Below are positions 34,030 through 42,132 of a stretch of 51,554 nt of DNA, piece after piece. Position 1 is the first letter of the stretch; each line of letters starts with the position of its first letter. Made by a program: the position numbers and the translations under genes. The notes under the pieces are model-generated. The model was not told the DNA's origin and ran no database searches. It worked only from the letters and a program-made list of their open reading frames with translations. The DNA is from Spirochaetaceae bacterium (GTDB lineage: Bacteria > Spirochaetota > Spirochaetia > DSM-27196 > SLAA01), in the NCBI GenBank assembly GCA_003552985.1, contig PUPD01000026.1, forward strand, positions 1 through 51,554. Reading direction: 5' to 3'.

Positions 34030-34057
34030 TTGCCCCTCAAATACGATGTGATACAAT
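34030..34057 (+). promoter_or_regulatory. Promoter of the Ldh2-type dehydrogenase operon
   Basis: TTGCCC (34030-34035), a 16-base spacer and TACAAT (34052-34057). No copy of the shared operator is present. The leader holds a hairpin GGCCCGG-GCA-CCGGGCC (34090-34106). Confidence 0.5.
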
Positions 34058-34186
34058 CAGTCCTCGTCGGGGTTTCCGTGGGTGGCCGGGGCCCGGGCAC
34101 CGGGCCGGACGCGGAGACCGTTCAGAGTGTCATGTTCATCAGATCACGGTGAGCAGGCGGATACCGATAGGCAAGGAGGCAACGAA

Positions 34187-35278
34187 GTGGAACAGGCTCA
34201 ACAGTATGTGGGTTCACGCGTCAACCCGGATGATCTGAAGCTGTTTTGTATGCGAGCGATGGAGCAGGCAGGTCTCTCCCGCCGACACGCCGAACAGACT
34301 GCCGAGGTATTAGTAACCACGGATACCTGGGGAACGTTTACGCATGGTACGCGGCAACTGGTACCGCTGCTCAACAACGTAAAGAAAGGGGCGCTCAATG
34401 CGGGCGTTGAGCCGGAGATTGTCTCCGAAGGCCCAGGCTGGACGCTCATAGATGGTCACTATGCGATGCCGATGGTTTCCTCGCAACTGGCCATGCGTTC
34501 CGCGATCGATAAAGCGAGAAGCAGTGGAATTGCGTATTCCGGAGTGCGTCATAGCAGCCACTACGGGGCTGCCGGGTACTATGCGCTGATGGCAGTGGAG
34601 CACAATATGATCGGCCTGTCATTCAGCAATGTGGACGTCTGCATGACGGTGCCCGGGGCGCGGGCGCCGGTGATGGGAACGAACCCGTTGGCCTACGCAG
34701 TTCCGGCGGGGGAGGAGCGTCCGGTCTTTATGGATATTGCGACCAGCGTTGTCGCCATCAGCAAGGTGATCGCTGCCAAGACAGCGGGCAAACCCATTCC
34801 CGACAACTGGCTGGTGGACGAGGAAGGCCGGCCGACTACAGACACCTCTGCGTACCCTGCACGGGGAGCCATTCAACCGATGGCAGGGCACAAGGGCTAC
34901 GGCATCGCGCTCTTGATCGAGATCCTGTCCGGCGTGCTTACCGGCGCCTCATTTCTCTCCGGAATCGGGCGTTGGTTGGAGGAAGAGCCGAAACCGGCCG
35001 ACGAAGGTCATGCCTTCATCGCTATGAGCGTGGAGAGCTTTATGGAGGCGGATCAGTTCAAGGCGCGCATGGACTCGATGATTCGGGAGATCAAGAACGC
35101 GCCGAAGGCCAAAGGCGTGGATCGCATCTATCTACCGGGCGAGATGGAATGGGAACGAAGTGAAGAGGCGCATCGAAGTGGTATTGAGCTGCCCGACTTT
35201 GTCCTGACGAATCTGTTCAAGGTCGCCGAAGAGAACGATCTTTTGGAAAATTTGATCTCAATACTAAAGAAGGAGTAG
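34187..35278 (+). CDS. Ldh2/malate-dehydrogenase-type NAD(P) oxidoreductase
   Basis: 363-aa member of the Ldh2 family (PF02615), distinct from Rossmann-fold lactate dehydrogenases. Visible motifs are the N-terminal helical part DLKLFCMRAMEQAGLSRRHAEQTAEVLVTTD, HGTRQLVPLL near residue 50, GVRHSSHYGAAGYYALMA near 117 with the catalytic His, GTNPLAYAVPAGEERPVFMDIATS near 160 and GAIQPMAGHKGYGIALLIEIL near 228. The family oxidises or reduces 2-hydroxyacids such as malate, ureidoglycolate, sulfolactate and 2,3-diketogulonate. In this island a hydroxyacid or keto-sugar acid is the likely substrate. GTG start with AAGGAGG 7 bases upstream. Confidence 0.88.
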   Translation: MEQAQQYVGSRVNPDDLKLFCMRAMEQAGLSRRHAEQTAEVLVTTDTWGTFTHGTRQLVPLLNNVKKGALNAGVEPEIVSEGPGWTLIDGHYAMPMVSSQLAMRSAIDKARSSGIAYSGVRHSSHYGAAGYYALMAVEHNMIGLSFSNVDVCMTVPGARAPVMGTNPLAYAVPAGEERPVFMDIATSVVAISKVIAAKTAGKPIPDNWLVDEEGRPTTDTSAYPARGAIQPMAGHKGYGIALLIEILSGVLTGASFLSGIGRWLEEEPKPADEGHAFIAMSVESFMEADQFKARMDSMIREIKNAPKAKGVDRIYLPGEMEWERSEEAHRSGIELPDFVLTNLFKVAEENDLLENLISILKKE

Positions 35279-35282
35279 CTGC

Positions 35283-36656
35283 GTGGCGATCGAGTCGATA
35301 AACCCTGCCACCAGCGAGCTGATTCGTGAGTATCCGGAGATGTCTCACGAGGAGGTCGGGCGTGCCCTGGAAGTGCTTGCGGATGGGTTCGGCCGGTGGC
35401 GCAGAGTTCCGCTGCAGGAGCGCGCGGCCCGTCTTACCACCGTCGCCGGGTTGCTGCGCGAGCGCACGGATCGCTATAGCTGGATCATGACGCAGGAGAT
35501 GGGCAAGCCGCTCAAAGATAGCCGGGCCGAGATAGAGAAATGTGCCTGGGTATGTGAGTACTACGCCGAGAACGGTGCGGCATTTCTAGCGGAGGAGCTG
35601 GTCGAGACCGAGGCGACCGAAAGCCTGATCGGGTATCAACCGCTGGGCACTGTGCTTGCTGTGATGCCCTGGAACTTTCCGTTCTGGCAGTTTTTCCGTT
35701 TCGGCGCTGCGGCGCTCATGGCGGGCAACACCGTGGCGCTCAAGCACTCCTCCAATGTTACCGGCTGCGCGCTTGAAATCGAGCAGCTTATGGCCGATGC
35801 CGGGTTCTCGGACGACGTGTTCCGCGTGCTGGTGGTCGGCGGGCGGCGAATCGCCGAGATTATCGACCGGCCGGAGATCTCGGCCGCGACGCTAACCGGG
35901 AGTACGCCGGCGGGGCGAAGCCTGGCCGAGGCCTGCGGGCGCAACCTCAAGAAATGCGTGCTTGAGCTCGGCGGCAGTGACCCGTATCTGGTCCTCGAAG
36001 ACGCGGACCTCGAGCATGCAGTAACGAGTTGTGTGACTGCACGGCTATTTAACTCGGGGCAGAGCTGTATAGCCGCCAAGCGTTTCATCGTAGTGGAGCC
36101 GGTGGCCGAGGAGTTCGAACGGCGGTTTGTGGAAGCGATGGCGAGCCGAACAGTCGGGGATCCTCTGGACGAGGCCACCGCGATCGGTCCCCTGGCGACC
36201 GTCGACCTCCGGAACGAGCTCCACGACCAGGTGCAACGCAGTATCGGCGGCGGTGCAGTATGTCTTCTGGGCGGTGAGGTTCCGGAGGACCCCGGGGCGT
36301 ACTATCCGCCGACAGTGCTTACAAACGTGGCGCCCGGTACGCCGGCCTACGAGGAGGAGCTGTTCGGCCCGGTAGCGGCAATCATCAGGGTCGGAGATGA
36401 AGCCGAGGCGATCCGGGTGGCGAACGATACCTTCTTCGGCCTCGGTGGAGCGGTATTCACCGCCGACCTCCAGCGCGGCAAACGGATTGCGCGCGATGAG
36501 ATCGAAGCCGGATGCGTGTTTGTCAACGAGTTTGTGCGCTCAGATCCGCGCATGCCGTTCGGCGGCGTAAAAGGCAGCGGCTACGGCCGCGAGCTCTCGT
36601 ACTTCGGTATCAGAGAGTTCGTCAATGTCAAAACAGTATGGGTGCGTGAGGGGTAA
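35283..36656 (+). CDS. NAD(P)-dependent aldehyde dehydrogenase
   Basis: 457-aa aldehyde dehydrogenase superfamily enzyme, similar in size to the short succinate-semialdehyde dehydrogenase group. Motifs: MPWNFPFWQFFRF near residue 130, the catalytic Glu in LELGGSDPYLVL (about 227), the catalytic Cys in FNSGQSCIAAKRF (about 262) and EELFGPVAAI near 358. Likely substrates in this setting are semialdehydes such as 2-oxoglutarate semialdehyde, glyceraldehyde or glycolaldehyde. The GTG start lies 4 bases after the Ldh2-type gene with AAGGAG upstream, so the two genes form one operon. Confidence 0.9.
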   Translation: MAIESINPATSELIREYPEMSHEEVGRALEVLADGFGRWRRVPLQERAARLTTVAGLLRERTDRYSWIMTQEMGKPLKDSRAEIEKCAWVCEYYAENGAAFLAEELVETEATESLIGYQPLGTVLAVMPWNFPFWQFFRFGAAALMAGNTVALKHSSNVTGCALEIEQLMADAGFSDDVFRVLVVGGRRIAEIIDRPEISAATLTGSTPAGRSLAEACGRNLKKCVLELGGSDPYLVLEDADLEHAVTSCVTARLFNSGQSCIAAKRFIVVEPVAEEFERRFVEAMASRTVGDPLDEATAIGPLATVDLRNELHDQVQRSIGGGAVCLLGGEVPEDPGAYYPPTVLTNVAPGTPAYEEELFGPVAAIIRVGDEAEAIRVANDTFFGLGGAVFTADLQRGKRIARDEIEAGCVFVNEFVRSDPRMPFGGVKGSGYGRELSYFGIREFVNVKTVWVREG

Positions 36657-36774
36657 TGGGGCTTGGACCGGGCGGGGCTCGGCCTGCCCCGGAGATTGGC
36701 CGGCACGCGTGCGAGTGATGCCCCGTCTCCGAGCCTCCCGGTTATTCGGTTGCCCGATCGCCGGATTTTTCGGT

Positions 36775-36804
36775 TTGACAGATTTCAAAACCCGGGCCTA
36801 TAAT
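36775..36804 (+). promoter_or_regulatory. dctP promoter
   Basis: Perfect TTGACA (36775-36780), an 18-base spacer and a perfect TATAAT (36799-36804). The strongest-looking promoter of the island. The shared operator copy 3 begins 3 bases downstream. Confidence 0.8.
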
Positions 36805-36807
36805 TCT

Positions 36808-36830
36808 AACTGGTATACGGTTAGTATATT
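36808..36830 (-). promoter_or_regulatory. Shared operator, copy 3 (reverse orientation)
   Basis: On the minus strand AATATAC-TAACCG-TATACCAGTT, matching copies 1 and 2 in the seven left bases and in TATAYCAG. The core is the perfect inverted repeat TATAC-N5-GTATA. It lies over the predicted dctP transcription start. Confidence 0.7.
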
Positions 36831-36856
36831 ACTATATCGACAAAGGGAGGTTTCGT

Positions 36857-37849
36857 ATGAGGAAACTGTCTGTAATGATGTTGGCTTTGGTGTTGATTGC
36901 CGGTGGGTTGGCATTCGCCCGTGGCGCGGCTGAGCCTGACAGAATGGAACTGAGTTTCGCGCACGTCTACGAGCCCGATCTCGCGTATCACCAGGAGGCG
37001 GTATGGGCGGCTGAGCAGATCGAGGAACGGACCGACGGGCGTATTACGGTGACGGTGTACCCTGCGGCGCAGCTCGGCAGCGAGTCTGAGATCGCCGAAG
37101 GACTGGACCTGGGAACTTCCGACATCATCTATGCCGGAGCGGCCTTTCTCGCCGGTGATTACGGGGAGCTTGCGATCGCCGAGGGACCGATGGTCTTCCG
37201 AGACTTTGAGCACTGGATGGCTTTCGCTGAAAGCGACCTGTTTCAGGACTTGGCTGAGGGATATCGCAATCAGACCGGGCATCACATCGTGGCACCGACG
37301 TACTACGGCGTTCGCCACGTGAGTTCCAGCCGGCCGATCAGGACGCTCGACGACTGGAGCGGTCTATCGATCCGCGTTCCGGACGCCCCGCTGTACCTGA
37401 TGTTCGCCGACGCGTTCGGCGCGAGTGCCACCCCAATCGCCTTCGCCGAGGTCTACCTCGCGCTGCAGCAGGGCGTGGTGGATGCGCAGGAGAACCCGCT
37501 GCCGACGATCAGGGGAATGGCGTTCTACGAGGTGCAGGACTATATCAATCTCACCGGGCACATGACCAATACCCTCAAGACCGTGGTTCGCGGAGACCTC
37601 TGGGATAACCTCAGCTCCGAGGACCAGCAGATTCTGTCGGAGGTTCTCTGGGAAGCCGCGATGCGCAGCTCACAGGCGATATACGACGAAGAGCTGGAGC
37701 TTGCCGAGTGGTTTGAGGAGCAGGGTCTGACCATCGTCCGGGATATCGACCGCGATGCTTTGATGGAAGCGGTCGAGCCGAAGTGGAGAGGGCCTGACGC
37801 GCCCTGGAGTGAGGAGACGCTCGAGAGGATGCTGGAGCTCGCTGAGTAA
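36857..37849 (+). CDS. dctP: TRAP transporter solute-binding protein (DctP family)
   Basis: 330 aa. A signal peptide (MRKLSVMMLALVLIAGGLAFA) directs it to the periplasm. The DctP signature is visible: FAHVYEPDLAYHQEAVWAAEQIEERTDGRITVTV at the start of the mature protein, LDDWSGLSIRVPDAPLYL near residue 165 with the carboxylate-binding Arg, and FAEVYLALQQGVVDAQENPLPTI near 195. It delivers an organic or sugar acid to the DctQM membrane unit. The SD AAAGGGAGG is strong, and the gene has its own consensus promoter with the shared operator. A terminator-like hairpin after it would give more binding protein than membrane subunits. Confidence 0.93.
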   Translation: MRKLSVMMLALVLIAGGLAFARGAAEPDRMELSFAHVYEPDLAYHQEAVWAAEQIEERTDGRITVTVYPAAQLGSESEIAEGLDLGTSDIIYAGAAFLAGDYGELAIAEGPMVFRDFEHWMAFAESDLFQDLAEGYRNQTGHHIVAPTYYGVRHVSSSRPIRTLDDWSGLSIRVPDAPLYLMFADAFGASATPIAFAEVYLALQQGVVDAQENPLPTIRGMAFYEVQDYINLTGHMTNTLKTVVRGDLWDNLSSEDQQILSEVLWEAAMRSSQAIYDEELELAEWFEEQGLTIVRDIDRDALMEAVEPKWRGPDAPWSEETLERMLELAE

Positions 37850-37888
37850 CGGTCTACCCTCTTAGCAAATGCAGCGACGAATTTCCGG

Positions 37889-37924
37889 CCGGGAGAGCGA
37901 CAGTGCTGTGCTCTCCCGGTTTTT
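37889..37924 (+). terminator. Intrinsic terminator-like hairpin between dctP and dctQ
   Basis: CCGGGAGAGC (37889-37898), an 11-base loop, GCTCTCCCGG (37910-37919), then TTTTT (37920-37924). A complete intrinsic terminator inside the TRAP operon; no new promoter is obvious before dctQ, so it probably works as a partial terminator. Confidence 0.8.
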
Positions 37925-37986
37925 GTCTTCAGATGACGTGAAATCAGAGCAATGGATTAACGCTTTTCAACGAGGTCAAAGGGAAA

Positions 37987-38595
37987 ATGAGTAACGAAAG
38001 ACCTGACGAGGGTCGGAGTGGAACCGACGAGATAATTGAACTGATCAAGGAACAAGCTGCCGCCGAGCCGGAGTTCTCCTACCGTGATTACCACATTGAG
38101 GACTATATTGCGTTGGCATTCTTCTGGTTCTTGTCCTTGGTCGTGTTCTCGCAATTTTTCACGCGTTACTTCCTGGGCTTCTCTATGCCGTGGACCGAAG
38201 AAGGAGCTCGCTACCTTCTCGTTTGCGTCACCTTCACCGGGTCAATCATGGCGGTGCGCAGGAACTCGCACATATTCGTGGAGTTTCTCTACCGCTACCT
38301 GCCACGCAAAGTCGGCCGAGCCTTTATCTCGTTCGTGGATCTGTCTCGAGTGGTGTTTATGATCATCGGCCTCTGGTTGGGATACCGGATTATCCCGATT
38401 ACGATGCGGCGCTACCTGGTCACGATGCGGATCCCGTTGGGATGGATTTACTTGGTAGTGACGGTCGGCTTCGCGCTCATGCTTGTTTGGTCGGTTGTGC
38501 TTGCATACCGACACTGGCGCGACGCGTACGTCCCGTCGTGCCGCGAAGACCGGATTGGAGCAGAGTCGGAGAGCAAGGGAGGTGGTTCAACGTGA
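37987..38595 (+). CDS. dctQ: TRAP transporter small membrane subunit (DctQ family)
   Basis: 202 aa with four hydrophobic spans: IALAFFWFLSLVVFSQFF, YLLVCVTFTGSIMAV, FISFVDLSRVVFMIIGLWLGY and IPLGWIYLVVTVGFALMLVW. The family motif around MPWTEEGARYLLVCVTFTGSIMAVRRNSHIFVEFL is clear. It carries an unusually long charged N-terminus of about 35 residues before the first span. It pairs with DctM in the inner membrane. Its stop overlaps the dctM start. Confidence 0.9.
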   Translation: MSNERPDEGRSGTDEIIELIKEQAAAEPEFSYRDYHIEDYIALAFFWFLSLVVFSQFFTRYFLGFSMPWTEEGARYLLVCVTFTGSIMAVRRNSHIFVEFLYRYLPRKVGRAFISFVDLSRVVFMIIGLWLGYRIIPITMRRYLVTMRIPLGWIYLVVTVGFALMLVWSVVLAYRHWRDAYVPSCREDRIGAESESKGGGST

Positions 38596-39869
38596 CAGCA
38601 TTTGTCATCATCGGTGTTTTGGTGCTGCTGATCTTGGGCGTTCCAATCGCGATAGCGCTGGGGGGCGCCTCGATGGCATGGGTGTACATCACTCAGCGCG
38701 TTCCCGACTTCATCATTATGCAACGCCTCGTTGGAGGGGTGAACAGCTTTCCGCTGCTCGCGGTGCCGTTCTTCATTTTTGCAGGGAACCTGATGAATGC
38801 TGCAGGCTTGACCACTCATATCTTCGGCTTTGCTCGGTCCCTCGTGGGGTGGATGCGCGGCGGCCTGGGGCACGTCAACGTCGGCGCCAGCATCATATTC
38901 GCCGGTATGTCCGGGGCTGCGGTCGCCGATGCGGGTGGTCTGGGAACCATCGAGATCAAAGCGATGACCGATGAAGGGTATGATCGGGACGTCTCGGTGG
39001 CGATAACCGCGGCGTCTTCGACCATAGGCCCGATCATCCCGCCGAGCCTGCCGTTAGTGGTGTATGGGGTTATGGCCCAGGCCTCAATCGGGAGGTTGTT
39101 TATCGCCGGGATCGTGCCGGGCCTTCTGATGGGTCTTTCGCTCATGGTGTTGATCCGGTTTTTTGCACACCGACGCGGGTACCCGGTGGACGCCAAGTTC
39201 AGCGTGACGAACGTGTTCCGCACGCTGTGGAAAGGGTTGCCGGCGCTGTTCACTCCAATACTGATTATCGGCGGTATTGCGCTCGGTATATTCACGCCTA
39301 CCGAGGCAGCTATCGCGGCTTCGGCCTACAGCTTGCTGCTCGGTGTTGTGGTGTATCGGTCGATATCCTTCAAGCAGTTCGTTGCGGTCAGCCTGGATAC
39401 GCTCGAGACCACCGCGGTGATTCTCTTTATCGTTGCCGGGGCCTCTATCTTCGCTTGGATCCTGACCGTGATGCGCGTGCCGGCGATGTTCGGCGAGATG
39501 CTGTTCACGATCAGCGAGAATCCGATTATCCTCCTGCTGCTCATCAACGCTGTCTTATTCGTGATTGGGTTCTTCATGGAGACGATCGCCGCGATCACGA
39601 TCATGGTGCCGGTTCTGCTGCCGGTAGCCCTGTCAATCGGGATTGATCCGGTGCATCTTGGTATCTTCATGATCTTGAACCTGATGATCGGTCTGCTCAC
39701 GCCGCCGGTGGGGATGGTGCTCTACGTATTGTCGCGCGTAGCCAGGATGCCGTTCGAGGACTGCGCCAAAGCTACGGCGGTGTTCATCATACCGCTGGTG
39801 ATCGTGCTGCTGCTCGTGACCTTTATACCGCAGCTGTCGCTCTGGCTGCCGGACCTGATCTTTAACTGA
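38592..39869 (+). CDS. dctM: TRAP transporter large membrane subunit (DctM family)
   Basis: 425 aa, the normal DctM size, almost entirely hydrophobic spans (about 12). The sodium-coupled transport subunit of the TRAP system. Typical segments: FPLLAVPFFIFAGNLMNAAGLT, GAAVADAGGLGTIEIKAM, SSTIGPIIPPSLPLVVYGVMAQ and LGIFMILNLMIGLLTPPVGMVLYV. The GTG start at 38592 overlaps the dctQ stop (GTGA) and follows GGAGGTGG, so dctQ and dctM are translationally coupled. Earlier in-frame codons read as hydrophilic nonsense. Confidence 0.95.
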   Translation: MTAFVIIGVLVLLILGVPIAIALGGASMAWVYITQRVPDFIIMQRLVGGVNSFPLLAVPFFIFAGNLMNAAGLTTHIFGFARSLVGWMRGGLGHVNVGASIIFAGMSGAAVADAGGLGTIEIKAMTDEGYDRDVSVAITAASSTIGPIIPPSLPLVVYGVMAQASIGRLFIAGIVPGLLMGLSLMVLIRFFAHRRGYPVDAKFSVTNVFRTLWKGLPALFTPILIIGGIALGIFTPTEAAIAASAYSLLLGVVVYRSISFKQFVAVSLDTLETTAVILFIVAGASIFAWILTVMRVPAMFGEMLFTISENPIILLLLINAVLFVIGFFMETIAAITIMVPVLLPVALSIGIDPVHLGIFMILNLMIGLLTPPVGMVLYVLSRVARMPFEDCAKATAVFIIPLVIVLLLVTFIPQLSLWLPDLIFN

Positions 39870-39900
39870 GCCGTGTGGTGCTGAGCGTCTGCGCTTTCCC

Positions 39901-39919
39901 GGCGGCGGGTAACGCCGCC
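39901..39919. terminator. GC hairpin after dctM
   Basis: GGCGGCG-GGTAA-CGCCGCC, a 7-bp stem in the gap between dctM and the alcohol dehydrogenase gene. No T-run follows, so termination is uncertain. Confidence 0.35.
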
Positions 39920-39960
39920 GAGGTGATGTAGAGTCTTGATGTGATAAGGAAGGTGTAGCG

Positions 39961-40998
39961 GTGAAAGCGCTGGTGAAGTACGACAAAGGCCCGGGTAATA
40001 TGGAGATCCGGGATCTGGAAGAACCGACGCCCGGCTTCGGTGAGGTTAAGATCGAGATTGCGAATACCGGAATCTGCGGATCGGACCTTCACATCTACCA
40101 TTACGATATCGACATCCCGATCAATCCGCCGGTTACCACCGGACACGAGTTCGCGGGGACGGTGGTGGAGGTTGGCTCGGGTGTTACGAGCTGTGCGGTC
40201 GGCGACCGTGTGACCTCGGAGACCGCGTATAGCTACTGCGGAGAATGCCGCCATTGCCGTGACGGCTACTATAATCTCTGCAATCAGCGGCGGACCCTGG
40301 GATATTGGCATAATGGTGCGTTCGCGCGCTACACGGTTGTGCCGGGCGACCGGGTGCATCGGCTGCCTGAGAGCATAGACTTTCGGGCCGGAGCGATGCT
40401 GGAACCGTTGGCGTGTGTAACGCATGCCGCGATCGATCTGACGAGCATCACAGAGGGAGACTGGGTGCTCGTAACCGGGCCGGGTGCCATCGGGCTGCTG
40501 GCGCTGCAAACCGCTCGCGCGCTGGGGGCACGGGTGATCGTGTCCGGTACCTCGGTTGACCGGGAGCGGCTGGACGCTGCGGCGCAGCTTGGGGCAGAGC
40601 GGACGATTGAGGTCGGGACAACCGATCTGGAAGAGGAGATCAAAACGCTCACCGACGGCGCGGGCGTTGATGTGGTTCTGGAGTGCGCCGGCAGTGAGAA
40701 GGCGGTTGATTCCGGGCTGCGTGCGATTCGTAAGCGTGGGCAGTTCACTCAGGTCGGCCTATTCGGCCGCCCCGTCACCATCGAGTTCGAGAAGGTGTGT
40801 TTCAAGGAGCTGAAGCTAACCGGCTCAATCGGCTCAAAGCGCAGTTCCTGGGAAGCGGCGATTCAGCTTGTCGCCGACGGTAAGGTGCGGACGCATCCGC
40901 TTATTTCGCATGTTCTGCCGCTCACCGAGTGGGAGCATGCGTTTCAGCAGTTCGAGAACAAGGTCGGACTGAAGCTGATGCTGCAACCGGTGGAGTGA
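39961..40998 (+). CDS. Zinc-dependent medium-chain dehydrogenase (sorbitol/L-iditol type)
   Basis: 345-aa MDR enzyme. The catalytic zinc site shows Cys in [11 protein letters not shown] (about 39) and His-Glu in [14 protein letters not shown] (about 61). The structural zinc site is the four-Cys lobe [15 protein letters not shown] (about 90-104). The NAD motif is [13 protein letters not shown] near 175. This pattern is shared by sorbitol, L-threonine and sugar-acid dehydrogenases such as L-gulonate/galactitol types. It likely oxidises a polyol or aldonate to the ketose form. GTG start; GGAAGG upstream. First gene of a tight operon running to 48149, with 4 bases to the next gene. Confidence 0.88.
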   Translation: MKALVKYDKGPGNMEIRDLEEPTPGFGEVKIEIANTGICGSDLHIYHYDIDIPINPPVTTGHEFAGTVVEVGSGVTSCAVGDRVTSETAYSYCGECRHCRDGYYNLCNQRRTLGYWHNGAFARYTVVPGDRVHRLPESIDFRAGAMLEPLACVTHAAIDLTSITEGDWVLVTGPGAIGLLALQTARALGARVIVSGTSVDRERLDAAAQLGAERTIEVGTTDLEEEIKTLTDGAGVDVVLECAGSEKAVDSGLRAIRKRGQFTQVGLFGRPVTIEFEKVCFKELKLTGSIGSKRSSWEAAIQLVADGKVRTHPLISHVLPLTEWEHAFQQFENKVGLKLMLQPVE

Positions 40999-41002
40999 GT
41001 CG

Positions 41003-42130
41003 ATGTCACGGAACACCACCATCACCGAGGTAGAGCCGTTCATTCTGCATGTCCCGGTTACGGGCCGCGTAGTCCAGGATAGCACGCATACGGTCACGCA
41101 TTGGGGGGTTGTCGGAGCTCGGGTGCGGACCGCGGGAGGACTGGAAGGGTTCGGCTATACCGGCACGCACGCGCATCTGCCTTCCGACCGGCTGATAAGC
41201 GCATGCATCCGAGATTCGTACGCGCCGCTCCTCCTGGGCGAGGACGCCTGCGACGTCCAGCGGCTGTGGTCGGTCATGTATGGACACCCGCCGGTGCAGT
41301 GGGTGGGCAGGACCGGGATCACTCACCTGGCCTTGGCCGCGGTGGACACGGCGTTGTGGGACATTAAAGCGAAGGCTGCCGAGCAACCGCTCTGGAAGCT
41401 GCTGGGCGGGGCCACCAAAGTGGCGCTGCCGGCCTACAATACCGACGGGGGCTGGTTGAGTCTTGACGCTGAAACGGTGGCCGAAAACTGCCGGCGGCTG
41501 GTCGAGGAAGAAGAATACAACGGCGTCAAGATCAAGATCGGCTCGGATGATCCCAACGCGGATCTGCATCGTGTCGAGCGGGTGCGTGAGGTAATCGGCC
41601 CTCGCCGGCAGCTTGCGGTGGACTGTAACGGACGTTGGCGGCTCACTACGATGCTTGCGGCCGCCCCGCGCCTCGCTGAGTTGGGCGTGCTGTGGGTTGA
41701 GGAGCCGATATTCTATGACGACCTGCCGGGTCATATCGAGTTGGCGCGCAGGATCAGTACGCCGATCGCGCTCGGCGAGCAGTTGTACTCGCTGGATGCG
41801 TTTCGCGATTTCATCTCCTCGGGCGCGGTGCATTGGGTTCAGCCGGATATAACCCGCTTGGGCGGCATCACGGAGTGGATTCGGGTGGCCGACCTGGCGT
41901 TGGCGTACCGCTTGCCGGTAGTCCCGCATGTCGGGGATATGGGACAGGTGCACGTTCATCTCGCCTATGCGCATCCGGCCGCGACGCTGCTTGAATACAT
42001 TCCGTGGATCCGGGAGTGTTTTGAGGAGCCGATCGAGGTGAAGCACGGGAAGTACCGTCGACCCGAACAGCCGGGCGCAGGCAGCACCTTGCGAAGCGAA
42101 GCGCTCGCAGAGTACGGACAGGAGGTGTAG
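41003..42130 (+). CDS. Mandelate racemase-subgroup acid-sugar dehydratase (copy 3)
   Basis: 375-aa enolase superfamily enzyme. Motifs: [18 protein letters not shown] in the capping domain, KIK in [15 protein letters not shown] (about 175), Asp in AVDCNGRW (about 207), Glu in [14 protein letters not shown] (about 234), Glu in IALGEQLYS (about 259), Asp in [13 protein letters not shown] (about 285) and His in [14 protein letters not shown] (about 315). The three dehydratases of the island are different enough from one another that they are unlikely to be recent duplicates. The substrate is unknown; an aldonate or aldarate is expected. It lies 4 bases after the alcohol dehydrogenase and 2 bases before the transaldolase gene. 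Confidence 0.87.
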   Translation: MSRNTTITEVEPFILHVPVTGRVVQDSTHTVTHWGVVGARVRTAGGLEGFGYTGTHAHLPSDRLISACIRDSYAPLLLGEDACDVQRLWSVMYGHPPVQWVGRTGITHLALAAVDTALWDIKAKAAEQPLWKLLGGATKVALPAYNTDGGWLSLDAETVAENCRRLVEEEEYNGVKIKIGSDDPNADLHRVERVREVIGPRRQLAVDCNGRWRLTTMLAAAPRLAELGVLWVEEPIFYDDLPGHIELARRISTPIALGEQLYSLDAFRDFISSGAVHWVQPDITRLGGITEWIRVADLALAYRLPVVPHVGDMGQVHVHLAYAHPAATLLEYIPWIRECFEEPIEVKHGKYRRPEQPGAGSTLRSEALAEYGQEV

Positions 42131-42132
42131 CG

